DNA of 64,000 bases from Chloranthus sessilifolius (Eukaryota > Streptophyta > Magnoliopsida > Chloranthales > Chloranthaceae). A model generated the notes under the pieces. That model saw only the letters and a program-made list of their open reading frames with translations. It did not search any database and was not told where the DNA came from. Below, piece by piece: positions 22,566-33,368 of the stretch. The stretch's first letter is position 1. Each line of letters starts with the position of its first letter. Location of the stretch: NCBI GenBank assembly GCA_021018995.1, contig CM037598.1, forward strand, positions 45,438,685 through 45,502,684. Direction: 5' to 3'. The translations under genes and the position numbers were made by a program.

Positions 22566-23476
22566 TTCAAACTCAGTAAATCAAAAATAAGAAATATGCT
22601 TCTGATAAGAGATTAGTCAGTTTCAATTTTATTAAGAAAATATCTTTGAAATCAGTTTCGATTTTGATAAGAAAACATCTTCGAAATCAGTTTGCCTTTG
22701 AATTTAGTTTTGAATTTGGATAAGAAAATGGCTTTGAACTCAGTTTCAATTTTGATAAGAAATGCCTTTGAAATCAGTTTTAGCCTTGATAAGAAAATAT
22801 TTTGATCTTGTCTTTGAATCTATGCATGTGATGAGATGTATATTGGTATTAGTTTTCTCCACTGAGCTTGGATGTTAGCTCACCTCGACTATACGTCACA
22901 GGTGTAGCTTTGAGGAGGGCCAGACTACATACTTGAAGAAAAAGGAGCTTCTGCATAAGGATTTGTACTCTGTTTTGTGATCGTAGATTTAGTGCATCGT
23001 GGATCTTGGTAAGTTTGAGGTTGGTACGTCCATGCTATTATACATGCATGGTACACTACTGTTGGTGATGGTTTGTCATCACTAGCGTTTGTTTAGTTCA
23101 GTACATATTAGATATTAGAATTGGAGTTTTGTTCATGATACTTATATAACCTTACTTTGATTTTCGTCTGCATATGGATGTGCCAAGTGTTCTATATCAG
23201 ATTGTGATCTACGATTTGGCGGTCCGGATTTTCTCATTTGGTTTTGGTGTAAAGTTATAAAAAAAAAAATAAAAAAAAACCTCCAAATTTTAGGTTGGGA
23301 AAATCCGGGCTGTCACAGGCATAGCCAGCAAGTGCTGGACTATGGAGAGAAGAAAAAGTAAAAAGAAAACTACCTAAAACTTACTAAAAATATGCAGCTA
23401 CTACCAGAAGAAAGAGAAGATAGACTAAATTCTATTCTAAGCAAAGAGTGTCCTCTAAACCTAAACCAGGCTTAGG

Positions 23477-23484
23477 TTTATATA
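23477..23484 (-). promoter_or_regulatory. TATA box of the X 5' LTR
   Basis: Element-sense TATATAAA. It lies downstream of the U3 motif cluster and upstream of the conserved leader. The matching position of the 3' LTR (about 3855) reads CTATAGAA and is degraded. Confidence 0.6.
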
Positions 23485-24462
23485 GCTGTTAGTTTGGCGG
23501 CGCATTAGGGTTAGGAAACCCTAATTTTTATGATGCCACATGGCCTAATATTGTCCCTTGGTTGCCTCGGGGCACGTGTATGAAACTTGGAGCATTGGAA
23601 TGCATGCCCTAATTGCTGGAAGTTCCCAGAATGTCCTCTACAGAGATGAGGGAGAGTTAGAGTTCAGAGCCTCGCTAGGTAGTACTAGTTTCCAAGACTA
23701 CCGCGTGGTAGCACGGTCTTCACAAGGTTGGATTAGCTTGAAATTCTAGCCATCGCGGGGTTGTCTGAGTTGCAGTTGAAACAGTCGCGCGATAGAGCAT
23801 TGAATCCTCGCTGGATTGCTCTGATCTTCGTGCAATTGCTCTTTCCTTCTGAATGGCGAGGGAATCGCGTGAGCAATTTGTTTCTGAATGGATCTTCTTG
23901 AGGATTCTCGCGAGGACGTGATGTGCATTGGTCTCTGAATTGCGCGAGAGGTTTTTCTGAAGTTTTGCATCTCGCGGCCATTACGCGACAGCCGCGTGCC
24001 GAAATACCTAGAGCTCTCTCTCCTCAGTTGATCTGAGTGAACTGTGTGAGGTTTGAGAGCTACTTTCTTGAGCTGCGGGAGACTGCGTGAGCAGTTATAT
24101 TTGAGCTTCACAAGAGCTGTGCGAAGTATGATTCTGAAACCCCTCTGTCACTCAACTGTGCGAGAACAGTGCGGGCAATTGGAAATGAAGTTTTGGGAAA
24201 CTCACGAGGACTGCGCGAGGCTTAATTTCTGAATCCTTTAAACCTTGTGAAAGTTGTGTGAGGTTCAATTCTTGTCTGGGTTTAGCTTTCATCCTTCTGA
24301 GGGACTTCTGGGGCAAAAGTGGGCTCCTTAACAGGGTTCAAGCCTTATTGTAGCTGCTGTTTATTACCTACAAAAATGACTTAACACACATTTATTAGAT
24401 GGCTAAGGGTCTAACAAAGACTAAGTTAAGGGGTGAAAAGTGGTACTTTTAATGTCTTAACA

Positions 24463-25130
24463 GGGATGCCAAATCTTGAGAAAATATAATCTTTCAAGAA
24501 TTTAAGGACAACTATGTGGCCATTGGTCCTTGTGGTGATGGCTTCCACCCATTTGGACACATAATCCACTGCCACAAGTATGAAATGAAATCCGATAGAT
24601 GTAGAAAAGGTGCCCATAAAATCAATGCCACAGATGTCAAAAAGTTCTACTAGTAGGATGGGCTGCAATGGTATGCAATCTCTCTTGGAAATGCCTCCCA
24701 TCCCTTGACATATCTCACAGGCCTTGCAATGTAAGTAGGCATCTATGAATAAAGAAGGCTAATACAAACCACATTGGAGCACTTTTGCTGCAGTCTTTTT
24801 GCCACTGAAATGACCTCCACAGGTTTGCTCATGTCACATTAAAAGAATGCAGTGGAAGTCACTTTCAGGCACACATCTCCTAATAACCTAGTCTGTACAA
24901 TGCTAGTAAAGGTATGGATCCTCCCACAGAAAATGTCTAACCTGAGAGAAGAACAAGTCTTTGTCCATCTTAGACCAGTGTGGAGGGATCCTACCAACAG
25001 CAAGAAAGTTGACAGTGCGTGCAAACTAGGGAACACTACACTGTAAAGCAAAAAGATGCTCATCAGGGAACAACTCATTTATAGGTTATGCTGCACATTC
25101 TTCCAAAATAATTCTAGAGAGGTGGTCAGC
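24463..25130 (-). pseudogene. Integrase, N-terminal half (Y)
   Basis: The zinc region reads HEQTCGGHFSGKK ... HCKACEIC (about 24700-24835), with stops replacing the residue before the first His and the Trp after CGLY. The core start has ILLVELFDICGIDFMG, holding the first catalytic Asp (about 24610), and [16 protein letters not shown]. The frame ends at 24468, where X is inserted; the few extra residues of the open frame are LTR sequence of X. The other half is at 1624-2370. Confidence 0.9.
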
Positions 25131-25178
25131 CATCACATTCTCCACTCCATTCTTATCTTTGATCTTAAGATCAAACTC

Positions 25179-26446
25179 CTATAAGTGGAGGATCCATCTG
25201 ATCAACCTTGGCTTTGCATCTTTCTTAGCCAATAGGTATTTCAGGGATGAGTGATATGTAAAAACTATAATCTTAGACCCCAACAAATAGGGTCTGAATT
25301 TGTCCATAGTAAACACTATAGCAAGCAGCCCCTTCTCAGTTGTGGTGTAATTGAGCTGAGCTTTATCTAGTGTTTTGTTGGCATAATAGATCACTGCAGG
25401 CAACTTATCTTTCCTCTGTCCTAAGACAACACCTATGGCCAAGTCTGATACATCACACATTAGCTCAAAGGGGAGTGAGTAATCTGGGGCTTGGATTATA
25501 GGGGTAGTTGTAAGGCACTTTTTCAAGGTCTCAAAGGCCTCAAGGCACTCAGCAGAAAATACAAATGACACATCCTGGCAAAGCAGGTGACAGAATGGTT
25601 TGGCAATCTTGCTAAAGTCCTTGATGAACCTCCTATAAAATCCAACATGTCGTAAAAATGATCTGATCTACTTGACAGTCCTGGGTGGGGGCAGATGTGA
25701 GATCATGTCCACTTTAGCCTTGTCAACTTTAATTCCTTCGTGAGAGACCACATGGCCTAGTATAATCCCTTGTGTCACCATAAAGTGACTCTTTTCCCAG
25801 CTTAGGACCAAATTGGTCTCCTCATATCTTTGTAAAACCATATCAAGGTGTCTCAAACACTGGCTAAAGCTGTCCCCATACACTGAGAAATCATCCATAA
25901 AGATTTCTAGGAATTTGTCAATCATATCAGAAAAAATTGCATACATGCACCTCCAAAAAGTGGCTGGGGCATTGCATAGTTCGAAAGGCATCCTTCTGTA
26001 AGTAATGGTGCCAAAGGGACATGTGAAAGTAGTTTTCTCTTGATCTTGAAGATCTATAGGGATTTGGATATACCCTGAGTATCTATCAAGAACACAGTAA
26101 AATGCCTTCCCTGCAGGTTATCTAGAATTTGGTCAATGAAAGGGAGGGGGAAATGGTCCTTTCTGGTCTTGGAGTTGAGTTTTCGATAGTCAATGCAAAC
26201 CCTCCAGCCAATGGTCTCTCTGGTTGGCATCAACTCTCCAAAATCCATAGTGATAACTGTGATACCTGAGTTTTTAGGTACCACCTGGATAGGTGACACC
26301 CACTCAGAAATCGAAATGGGGTAAATCACCCCTGCATCCAACAGTTTCACTGTCTCCTTGAGGACCACCTCCTTCATGTGAGGATTTAATTTCCTCTGCA
26401 TCTCCCTTGAGGGTTTGGCACCCTCATCCAGATAAATTCTGTGCAT
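25179..26446 (-). pseudogene. Reverse transcriptase and RNase H of Y
   Basis: RT starts with KLNPHMKEVVLKETVKLLDAGVIYP, continues through WRVCIDYRKLNSKTRKDHFPLPF, and has the catalytic box IFMDDFSVYGDS at about 25885 (frame 25991-25668). RNase H occupies 25571-25179. There MCDVSD keeps the first Asp, but EKELL is EKGLL and the expected FTDHSSLK is FTYHSSLK, so a catalytic Asp is lost. The frame breaks near 26090 and again near 25668 (LHL... stops). This copy is more decayed than X. Confidence 0.9.
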
Positions 26447-26542
26447 GTAAACTAAGACATCAATGCCTCCAAGGTCAGCTATTGTCCACGCAATTGCTTT
26501 TTTGTGCTTCTTGAGAACATTCAGTAGTTCCTCCTCCTGCTC

Positions 26543-27330
26543 TCAAGTGAGAGAGGAGGTGATAATCACGGGAAGCTTGTTGTCCTGCCCCAGGAAGGCA
26601 TATTTTAATGTGGCTGGGAGCTGCTTCAGCTCTAGCTCAGGGGGACTTTCAATTGAAGGCAACATAGGTGCCTTAGTAGTTTGAGAAAGGGGCAGCAATA
26701 TATGTTTCCAATTGGAATGTTGCACAAGGCCCACAGAAGACTCTATTATGGTGTTGTCTTCTGTCATGAAAACTTGAGCCTTCTTCTTAAACAAACTCCA
26801 AATATATGCTAGGTCATCAGCAATATTATCCCAATCCAGCAAATTGGATAATTCATCTTCCACTAGGCCATCTAGTACATCTACTGCCCAGTAGTCCTCA
26901 ATGTCAGTTTGAGGCACTGTAGCAGCATGGTACACATTTAAATGGGCCTTCATGTTTCCAACGGTAACCTCCATCACCCCTGACCTGCATTGTATGCAAG
27001 CATTTATAGTGGCTAAGAATGGCCTGCCAAGGATAATAGGAATTAGGGTTTTGCTTTTGCAAGGGTCCATGTCCAAAACAAGGAAATCAGTTGGATAATA
27101 GAATTTGTCCACCCCACCAAGACATCCTCCACCACACCCACAAATCTCCTCTCAGACCTGTCAGCCATTTGGAGCACAACTAATATAGGTTTAAGCTCCC
27201 CCAAACCTACCTCCTCATACACTGAATAAGAGAGTAAGTTTACACTGGCCCCTAAGTCTAAGAAGGCTTTTCCAATAGTGTCATTTTCGATTATGCAGGG
27301 GATAGTAGGTACCCCTGGGTCTTATATGTT
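26543..27330 (-). pseudogene. Protease and PR-RT linker of Y
   Basis: The protease start is readable at about 27200-27300 as IGKAFLDLGASVNLLSYSVYEE, so the Asp-Leu-Gly-Ala-Ser active site is intact here, unlike X. It is followed by ILGRPFLATINACIQCRSGVMEV and an acidic linker up to the RT (open reading 27112-26543). Stops and frame shifts separate the two parts near 27115-27190. Confidence 0.85.
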
Positions 27331-29236
27331 TTTTGGTGTGGTAATGGACATGACTGACTCAACATGCTCAACAGTAAAAACTCTTTTAGACAACTATACC
27401 CTTGCTTTCCTCTTTTATGTGCAGAGGTCCTTCAAAAACTTAGCATAGACAGGGAATTGTTTTATGGAACCAAGCAATGATAAAATAATCCTGACCTGCT
27501 TGAAACTCTCTAGCATTTCCTCCATTTGAGCATCCCTTTATCAAGAGGGGATGGGCCAGCTACTGCTTGAGGAAAGGGCAGCTATGGCACTGCTGGTGCC
27601 ACTGCTGCATGCCTATTAACATCATGGTCATATTTTTGTCTTTTTCTTTTATCTTTATTTATTGTTTGATGTTGGGGCTCAAGATCAGCCCCATTATTTT
27701 ACCCTAGCTGATCCACAACAGGGGGTACAATCCTTGGCTCTTCAATACTAATAATTCTTTTATTTTCATTTTCATTTTTCATGAACTCCTTAGTTACCTT
27801 GCCCACACGATTATCAACCACTCTCCCACTCCTAAGGGTAGTGATAGCATTAGCATCCTTATTGGTAGAGGCCGCTTCTTCAATATGATACTACCCTTTG
27901 GGGTTGGTCAAGGGCTGACTAGGCAATTTTCCTTCCTCCCTCCTGTTCAAAGCATTAAAAATCTAACCCAACTGGTCTGCAATCTTCTTGATGCTCTGTC
28001 CATGAGAGTTGACAGTCTGTACCAGGTTCCCCAAATTTTGCATGGAAGCTAGCATATGCTCTTTAAATGAAGAGGATCAAGGCTGTTATGGGGGTAAGGC
28101 TAAGTGGTTAGACTGTGGGGCAGGTAACATAAAATTTTTCCTTGGTGAGTAACCTTGATTAAACTGGTGCTGGAGTCTGTAAGGAGCTACCGCTTATTGT
28201 TGTTGGGGTTAAGCATATGAATCTTGTCTCCACCTCAGGTTTGGGTGGTTCCTCCAAGAATACCCAGCAGGCTGCTGCCGAAACGTTTGTGCAACATTGA
28301 CATGCTCCATAAAAAAATTAGGAAACTGATTGGCAGATGGACAATCATGAATAGAATGTGTGACATTGGCATATTAGACATGCTTCCTCCACCTATGCAA
28401 CGATCTAGGGTTGTATCACATTCATTAATTTGTCAAATTTTAAGGATAAATCGTCCACCTTCCTCTCTAAATCACCTTGCACCTTAACTTCATATATTCC
28501 ACCTCTAGGGGTGGCCTCTTTTACCATCTTAGCTAGGGTCTGGCTGTCATTGCATGACAGGGACTCCTCCTGCACGGAATTTTCTCCTATTATGTCAAAC
28601 AACTCCCAAGCTTCCTCAGTTGTCTTGTGGAGGTAGCTACCACCACATGAAGCATCCACCATATCCGTGCTCTTAAAATTAATTCCTTGCTAGAATACTT
28701 GCACTAGTTGCCACATTAGAATTTGGTGTTGGGGGCATTGTTTTAACATCTCTTGGAATCTTTCCCAAGCTTCATAAAAATTCTTAGTTGAGGACTGAGT
28801 AAATGACAGAATACTTGTCCTCATCTGGCTGGTTTTGTTCATGAGAAAGAATTTGGCCAGGAAGTTGGTTTGAAGGTCACTCCATGATTGTATGTTGTTG
28901 GCCAGGAAGTTGCTTTGTCCTTTAGTGAAAAAGGAAAAAGCCTCAATTTAGTGGCCTCAGGTCCCAAGCCAGCAATATTGAAAGTAGTGCAAAGTGCCAA
29001 AAATTGGTCGATATGCTTGTAAGGATCTTGTTTACTAAGCCCATGAAATGAAGGCAGAAGGGAGAGGTGTACTCCCCAGGTGTATTATACTCCTTTAATG
29101 TTCTCTGCCTCTGAGCCATGATAGCAAGTTCAGTTGCAACAGCAGGGCCCTGTGTGGGGTGTCTAGGTCTAAGGATCCTTTCAACCTCTAGATTTGGAAG
29201 TTCTAACTCAGGGTTTAAGGACCTTCTACCATGCAT
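27331..29236 (-). pseudogene. Gag of Y
   Basis: The start MHGRRSLNPELELPN at 29236 matches the other gag starts. Next come QRTLKEYNTPGEYTSPF and a gag core remnant with MVDASCGGSYLHKTTEEAWELFDIIGEN (28662-28405). A Gln-rich part is degraded by stops. Frames change several times and the middle (about 28670-28940) is readable only in pieces. Confidence 0.85.
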
Positions 29237-29552
29237 ATACTCACACCCACAGTAAGTAAAGAGAATGCTCACAAGAACAAAAAAAAAATTTCAAACAAAA
29301 ATTAACAACTACATAGATTTACACTAAACAAATAATAGGGAATTAAACATAAATGGACTGAGATTTAGAGGAAAGGAAATGCAAAGAGAGCTAGCTAGAC
29401 CCCAGCTGCAACTCTAGGTTTTCCCTACTTCTGCTGTCCATTTCTACAAAATTCTAAAAAATATTAGTAATACTTTATTCTAGATTAGACACAGCTACAA
29501 ATAATTTGGAAGTCTAAGTTATAGTACAACTTAGGTCTACTAAAAAGATCAA

Positions 29553-29571
29553 TATCCCCGGCAGCAGTACC
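29553..29571 (-). promoter_or_regulatory. PBS of Y (decayed)
   Basis: Element-sense TGGTACTGCTGCCGGGGAT, four mismatches to the tRNA-Asp complement. It lies next to the LTR end at 29579. Confidence 0.8.
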
Positions 29572-30102
29572 AAAAACTTGTTGTCGTTCTGGATGTGCTG
29601 ATTTATTATGTGGTGTTGGAAGAGAATTAAAATCAAAGTGAAACAAAGGATAAAGATATGGTGAAAACAGTAATCCTAAAACATCCTAGACCTGCAAGAT
29701 ACAGGGCCTATTGTAGCAAGTTTTGATAAGTAAGAGTTTGTCCCACAGAGAAATTGATCTAGAACCCAAAATGGGCTATAATAGTAGGTCTCCAGATCTG
29801 GCTATAAAACTAAAAATCCTCGAAGAAAGGGAGTTGGGTGTCACGACTACACTAAATTAACCCTAACAAAAGAGAAATAAAGTACAGCCCTATCTTAAAA
29901 AAAGGGTTAAGAAGAATATGGTGATGGTGTGTGCCAAAATAAAATATAAAAAAGATGGGAAGTAAGCAGGTTAAGCTAGAGTTAATGCAAAATGTAACTC
30001 AGATTTAGACTGTCTCTGCAGTGGTCCTTGCTGAGATGCTATTAATAACCACAATAAGGTAGAAGAATCCAATTTAACCCATGCCATTTGGGGTGCTCTT
30101 AG

Positions 30103-30140
30103 GGCTAAACTCTGTCGACTCCAATGGTCACAGAGTATCC
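30103..30140 (-). repeat. Leader hairpin, Y copy 1
   Basis: A 38-nt imperfect hairpin: nine-base outer arms, a two-base GA bulge, a CCA/TGG-type inner stem and a six-base loop. Relative to X, pair 6-31 is C-G (X: G-T) and pair 7-30 is T-A (X: T-G). Copies: X 2886-2923, 3316-3353, 18436-18473, 18866-18903; Y also 30617-30654; Z 33864-33901, 33973-34010, 34370-34407; V 36891-36928; W 48532-48569, 49048-49085, 53020-53057, 53537-53574; T 63046-63083, 63467-63504. Confidence 0.8.
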
Positions 30141-31184
30141 GATAGAGTCTGTCAAAACTCATTGATTAAACTAAAAATGCTAACCTAATCCAAAGGAGTG
30201 GACTAATCATTTCCCCAATCAATGAACCAGATCAGGCCACGAATATTATTGCAGACACTATGTAATGCCAGTGCTACAAGCTCCCCAGATCTATGCACAG
30301 ATCTGGCTGACATCCATAGGTATTCTAACCCATAAAGTCCTAAGTGCTTTGCCAGGCCAATGGCTCACTTTGCCCATACAAAGGACTAGCAACAGGTTGA
30401 ATAAGGATTTAGATTTTGATGGTCATTGCTATAAACGGCCTGCAATGACTCAGCCTCAAGCTACAATTACTACAGAAAAATCATATCTAACATCTGTTAT
30501 TGGTCAAGTAAAACAGAGTGGAGCCAGTTCCTGTACAAATCTCCTAACAAGGCTCTAAAAGCTCATGTGCAGACGAGAAGAATCCTTCTCAGACATGTGG
30601 CTGGACACTACCTTAGGGTTATACTCTATCCACTCAAATGGTCATAGGGTATCTAATTGGTCTGTCCATACCACAAAGATCTGAGAAAAAACATATAAAC
30701 TGTTGCTGCCACCATGGAGTCTCAGGGCTACGAGCTCTCCAGATTTGGCTACAGATCTGGCATTCTATCAATGGGTCTATTAAACTAAGGGAAATCAGAT
30801 GGTAAACAATAGATCTGCTAGAAACTGAATGGGCTAGTCCCAAAGCATGAATCCTATAGACATCTAAGGAAACTATAGGGTGTATAGATTCAATTAGTTA
30901 TTAAAACAATAATCCATTGATAAAAGCAAAACTTACAATGAACTATCTCAAGGCTACAGCCTGTACACAATTACTCATCCAAAAGATTCCAATGTATATA
31001 AAACCTATTACAAAATTAAAATAAAACTAAACCTAGCTGCTTATAAAAGGATTACCTAGCCAATGATAGGCTAAGAGAGAAGAAAAATTAGAAAAAGAGA
31101 TGATTAAACCCTAACCCTAGCCTGCTAGAGCTCTCAGTCGACAGAGAATGAAGGAAAGATGAAAATACTAAGCTCTAAGTATAG

Positions 31185-31192
31185 CTTATATA
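31185..31192 (-). promoter_or_regulatory. TATA box of the Y LTR
   Basis: Element-sense TATATAAG directly downstream of the U3 CG-motif cluster. Equivalent boxes: Z 34845-34852 (TATATAAG), W 47996-48003 (TATATAGG), T 63988-63995. Confidence 0.65.
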
Positions 31193-32266
31193 CTCTATCC
31201 ATAAGGCCTTGGCTCAAAAGTGATTAACCCTAATTTTTCCAACAAACATGACACTATTACAACCCTTGAATGCTTTGCGATGTGTGCCTCAAAATCTATG
31301 CCTCAGGAAGTGTGCCCTAGCCTTGGTAAATTCCCAAAAGATCCTTGAGTTAGGGTTGAGAAGTGGAGAGCTCGAGCTTCGTGGGGCTGACATCTGTATT
31401 AATTCACTTGCGCAGTGGCAGAGCCTTCGTAGAGAAGCATTTGGCTTAGGAGGATTGTTCACTCGTGCGGTAGATTCTCAATTATTCGTACAGCTGATTT
31501 ACACTATAATATTGTCGCGAAGGAGATTTGGGAATGCCTGGATTTCTCGCACAGTAGAGCTTTAGAAGTTCACTCTCACTGGATACTCGCACAGGTAGGC
31601 TCCTGCGCTCGTGTAATAACTGGTTAGGCTTTAGAGTGCGCGAGAGCTGTGTGAGGAAAATTTTGGGCGCCTCTCTTTTCTAGTGGTTCGTGAGAACTCT
31701 GCGAGGTGACAAATTGTTCTTAATGCAGATGGACTCGCTATGTTCTGTGTGCAGCTGCTTTAAGACTCGATCTCCGCGAGAGCTTCACGAGCATAAATTC
31801 TGAGGGTTTTAATACGCGAGATCTTCGTGATATCTTTACTGCTCTCCTCTTGACTACGTGTCCTATTTGCCCGAGGGCAGCTTTCACTGCATCCTTAGCT
31901 CTGCAAGGGAGCTCCTCAACTCTGCGAGGTGAGTCTTTGGATTCTCTGATTCATTGCACTTGCTGCTATTGCAGCTTCCTCCATTCTCAGCTAACTTCTT
32001 TCATCTGCTAGACTTTTGGTCAATGATGACAAGCAAATGAGTTACCATGGTGAAAACTACTAGGGTGTTCAATTAAGCTTTGGCTCAGCTGTCATCTTTG
32101 CATGTTGTTTTTCTCTTCTTTGAACCAATAAGCAGGGATTTTGTATTTAGCTCCATAGCTTATTACTAACTACAAAACACACTTAGCAAATGATTATTAG
32201 TGAGCTTTAATGTCCAGCAAAAGCTAGGTTAAGAGGTGAAAAGTGGTACTTTTCAGTGAATAACAC

Positions 32267-33017
32267 TCTTGCTATATAGAATTTTCACTTATAACATCAA
32301 ACAGCTCCCATGCCTCATCAGCAGTCTTATGGAAGTAAGTACCCCCACATGAGGCATCCACCATATTCGGACTCTTGGGATCAATTCCTTAGTAGAAGCT
32401 CTGGACAAGCTACCACTCAGGAATTTGGTAGTAGGGACATTGTTTCAAGAGTTCCTTAAACCTTTTCTACGCTTGATGAAAGTCCTCAGTTGGGAATTGA
32501 GCAAAGAAAACTATGCTCTTCCTCAACTGGCTAGTTTTTTATATTGGAAAAAATTTAGCCAAAAATTAGCTTTGGAGATCATTCCATGACTATATGCTGT
32601 TTGCTGGGAGCGTGGAAAGCCAACTTCTGGCTCAATCCTTTAATGAAAAAGTAAAGAGCCTCAGTTTGGTGGCTTCCTCTCCTACGCCAACAATGTTGAA
32701 TGTGGTGTACAAAACTAAGAGCTCATCAATGTGCTTATATGGGTCTTCTTTACTAAGCCCATGAATGCTGATAGTATTTGAATAATGGATGATTTAATCT
32801 CATAGTTGCCTTGAATAGTAGGGAAAGCAATGCAGAAAGGGGAGGTATATACCCCTGGTGCATTGAATTCCTTTAATGTTCTCGGTTGCTCACCCATCTC
32901 TACTACAGGCTCAGTATCCACAGTAGGGACTTATGTGGTTTTCCTAGGTCTAAGGGTCCTCTCAATCTCAGGATTTGGAGGTTTTAAATCAGGGTTGAGG
33001 GACCTCCTCCCCTGCAT
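32267..33017 (-). pseudogene. Gag N-terminal part of Z
   Basis: The start MQGRRSLNPDLKPPNPEIER at 33017 is followed by a TAA about 28 codons later. The frame 32921-32715 has QPRTLKEFNAPGVYTSPFCIAFPTIQGNYEI. Pieces of the gag core (readable as VDASCGGTYFHKTADEAWELFDVI) reach the Y insertion at about 32280. It is decayed by several stops and frameshifts. Confidence 0.85.
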
Positions 33018-33342
33018 GCACACACACAATAGCAAATAAAGAACACACAAATAGATCACTTAAAGAATTTAGAAACAAAAAGAACTGCTAATTAGTACTA
33101 CTGAGCTACTAAAAGTCAATACAACAAAAATGGAACTGAGATCTGAGGGGAAAGAAATGCAAGCTAAAGGTAGATAAGCTCTAGCTGCAGTGCTAGCTTT
33201 TCCCTTTTTTTGTTGTCCAATTTTGCAAAAGCCAATACAAAAATCAATAGTACTTTTTATTGAAAAACAAAAAATAGGTACTGCAACAAATGAGCATAGT
33301 ACACTAAAAAAAAACTATACTCAGGTCTCTTAATTAGATCAT

Positions 33343-33361
33343 GATCCCCAGCAGCGGCGTC
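33343..33361 (-). promoter_or_regulatory. PBS of Z
   Basis: Element-sense TGACGCCGCTGCTGGGGAT, three mismatches to the tRNA-Asp complement, 7 bases from the LTR end. Confidence 0.8.
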
Positions 33362-33368
33362 AAAAACT

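Larger units (their letters stand above)
19245..23317 (+). mobile_element. Solo LTR, Tekay/Del-like chromovirus (4073 bp)
   Basis: A foreign segment bounded by GGCAT duplications. It begins TATAACATCCTAAAAAATTT (TG mutated to TA) and ends CCGGGCTGTCACA. It has no internal coding region, PBS or PPT, which fits a solo LTR left by LTR-LTR recombination. The TGTAACATCC-type start, very long LTR and the CACTGAGC...TAGCTCACC block near 22860 resemble Tekay/Del chromovirus LTRs as I remember them. A TATATAATAG at about 19798 could be the promoter. The reading frames inside (for example 21975-22499 minus, rich in RFDSR) come from tandem repeats and are not genes. Confidence 0.8.
2371..24462 (-). mobile_element. 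Element X: nearly full-length Athila-like retrotransposon
   Basis: This is a minus-strand element with two LTRs that begin TG and end CA on the plus strand (TGTTAGGCTA...TCTTAACA; the 5' LTR tip is mutated). It has a 5-bp target duplication, a tRNA-Asp PBS, gag, protease, RT, RNase H, integrase, an extra ORF, a small ORF and a PPT. It spans 22.1 kb including a 4.07-kb nested solo LTR, so the element itself is about 18 kb, large for an LTR element. The two LTRs are about 2439 and 2458 bp after removing the nested insert. I see about nine substitutions and one indel in the first 195 aligned bases, so this insertion is younger than W. Confidence 0.95.
17927..24462 (-). repeat. 5' LTR of X (split by a solo LTR)
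   Basis: It is homologous to 2371-4809. The U5-side tip is altered (TTTTACGCT for TGTTAGGCT). In the element's sense: U3 tip 24462, inverted repeat 24436-24450, CG-motif cluster about 24240-23750, TATA box 23477-23484, then a long transcribed leader with hairpins at 18866-18903 and 18436-18473 and an AGATCTG inverted repeat at 18148-18169. The 4073-bp foreign insert lies at 19245-23317. Confidence 0.94.
24463..32266 (-). mobile_element. Element Y, 5' portion
   Basis: It continues Y from 1-2370. On the minus strand: 5' LTR 29579-32266, PBS 29553-29571, gag from 29236, protease, RT-RNase H and the first half of integrase to 24468. It lies inside gag of Z: the sequence just past the LTR at 32267 is gag, not Y. 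CTCTT (32267-32271) is the likely target copy; its partner would be beyond the left window edge. Confidence 0.9.
29579..32266 (-). repeat. 5' LTR of Y
   Basis: 2688 bp, TGTTGTCGTTCTGG...GTGAATAACA. The U3 tip carries the inverted repeat 32240-32254 and a CG-motif cluster at about 31270-31930. TATA box: 31185-31192. Leader hairpins: 30617-30654 and 30103-30140. It belongs to the same LTR family as W and U. No gene is present; the ORFs at 29971-30162, 30265-30558 and 31248-31565 are incidental. Confidence 0.92.
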
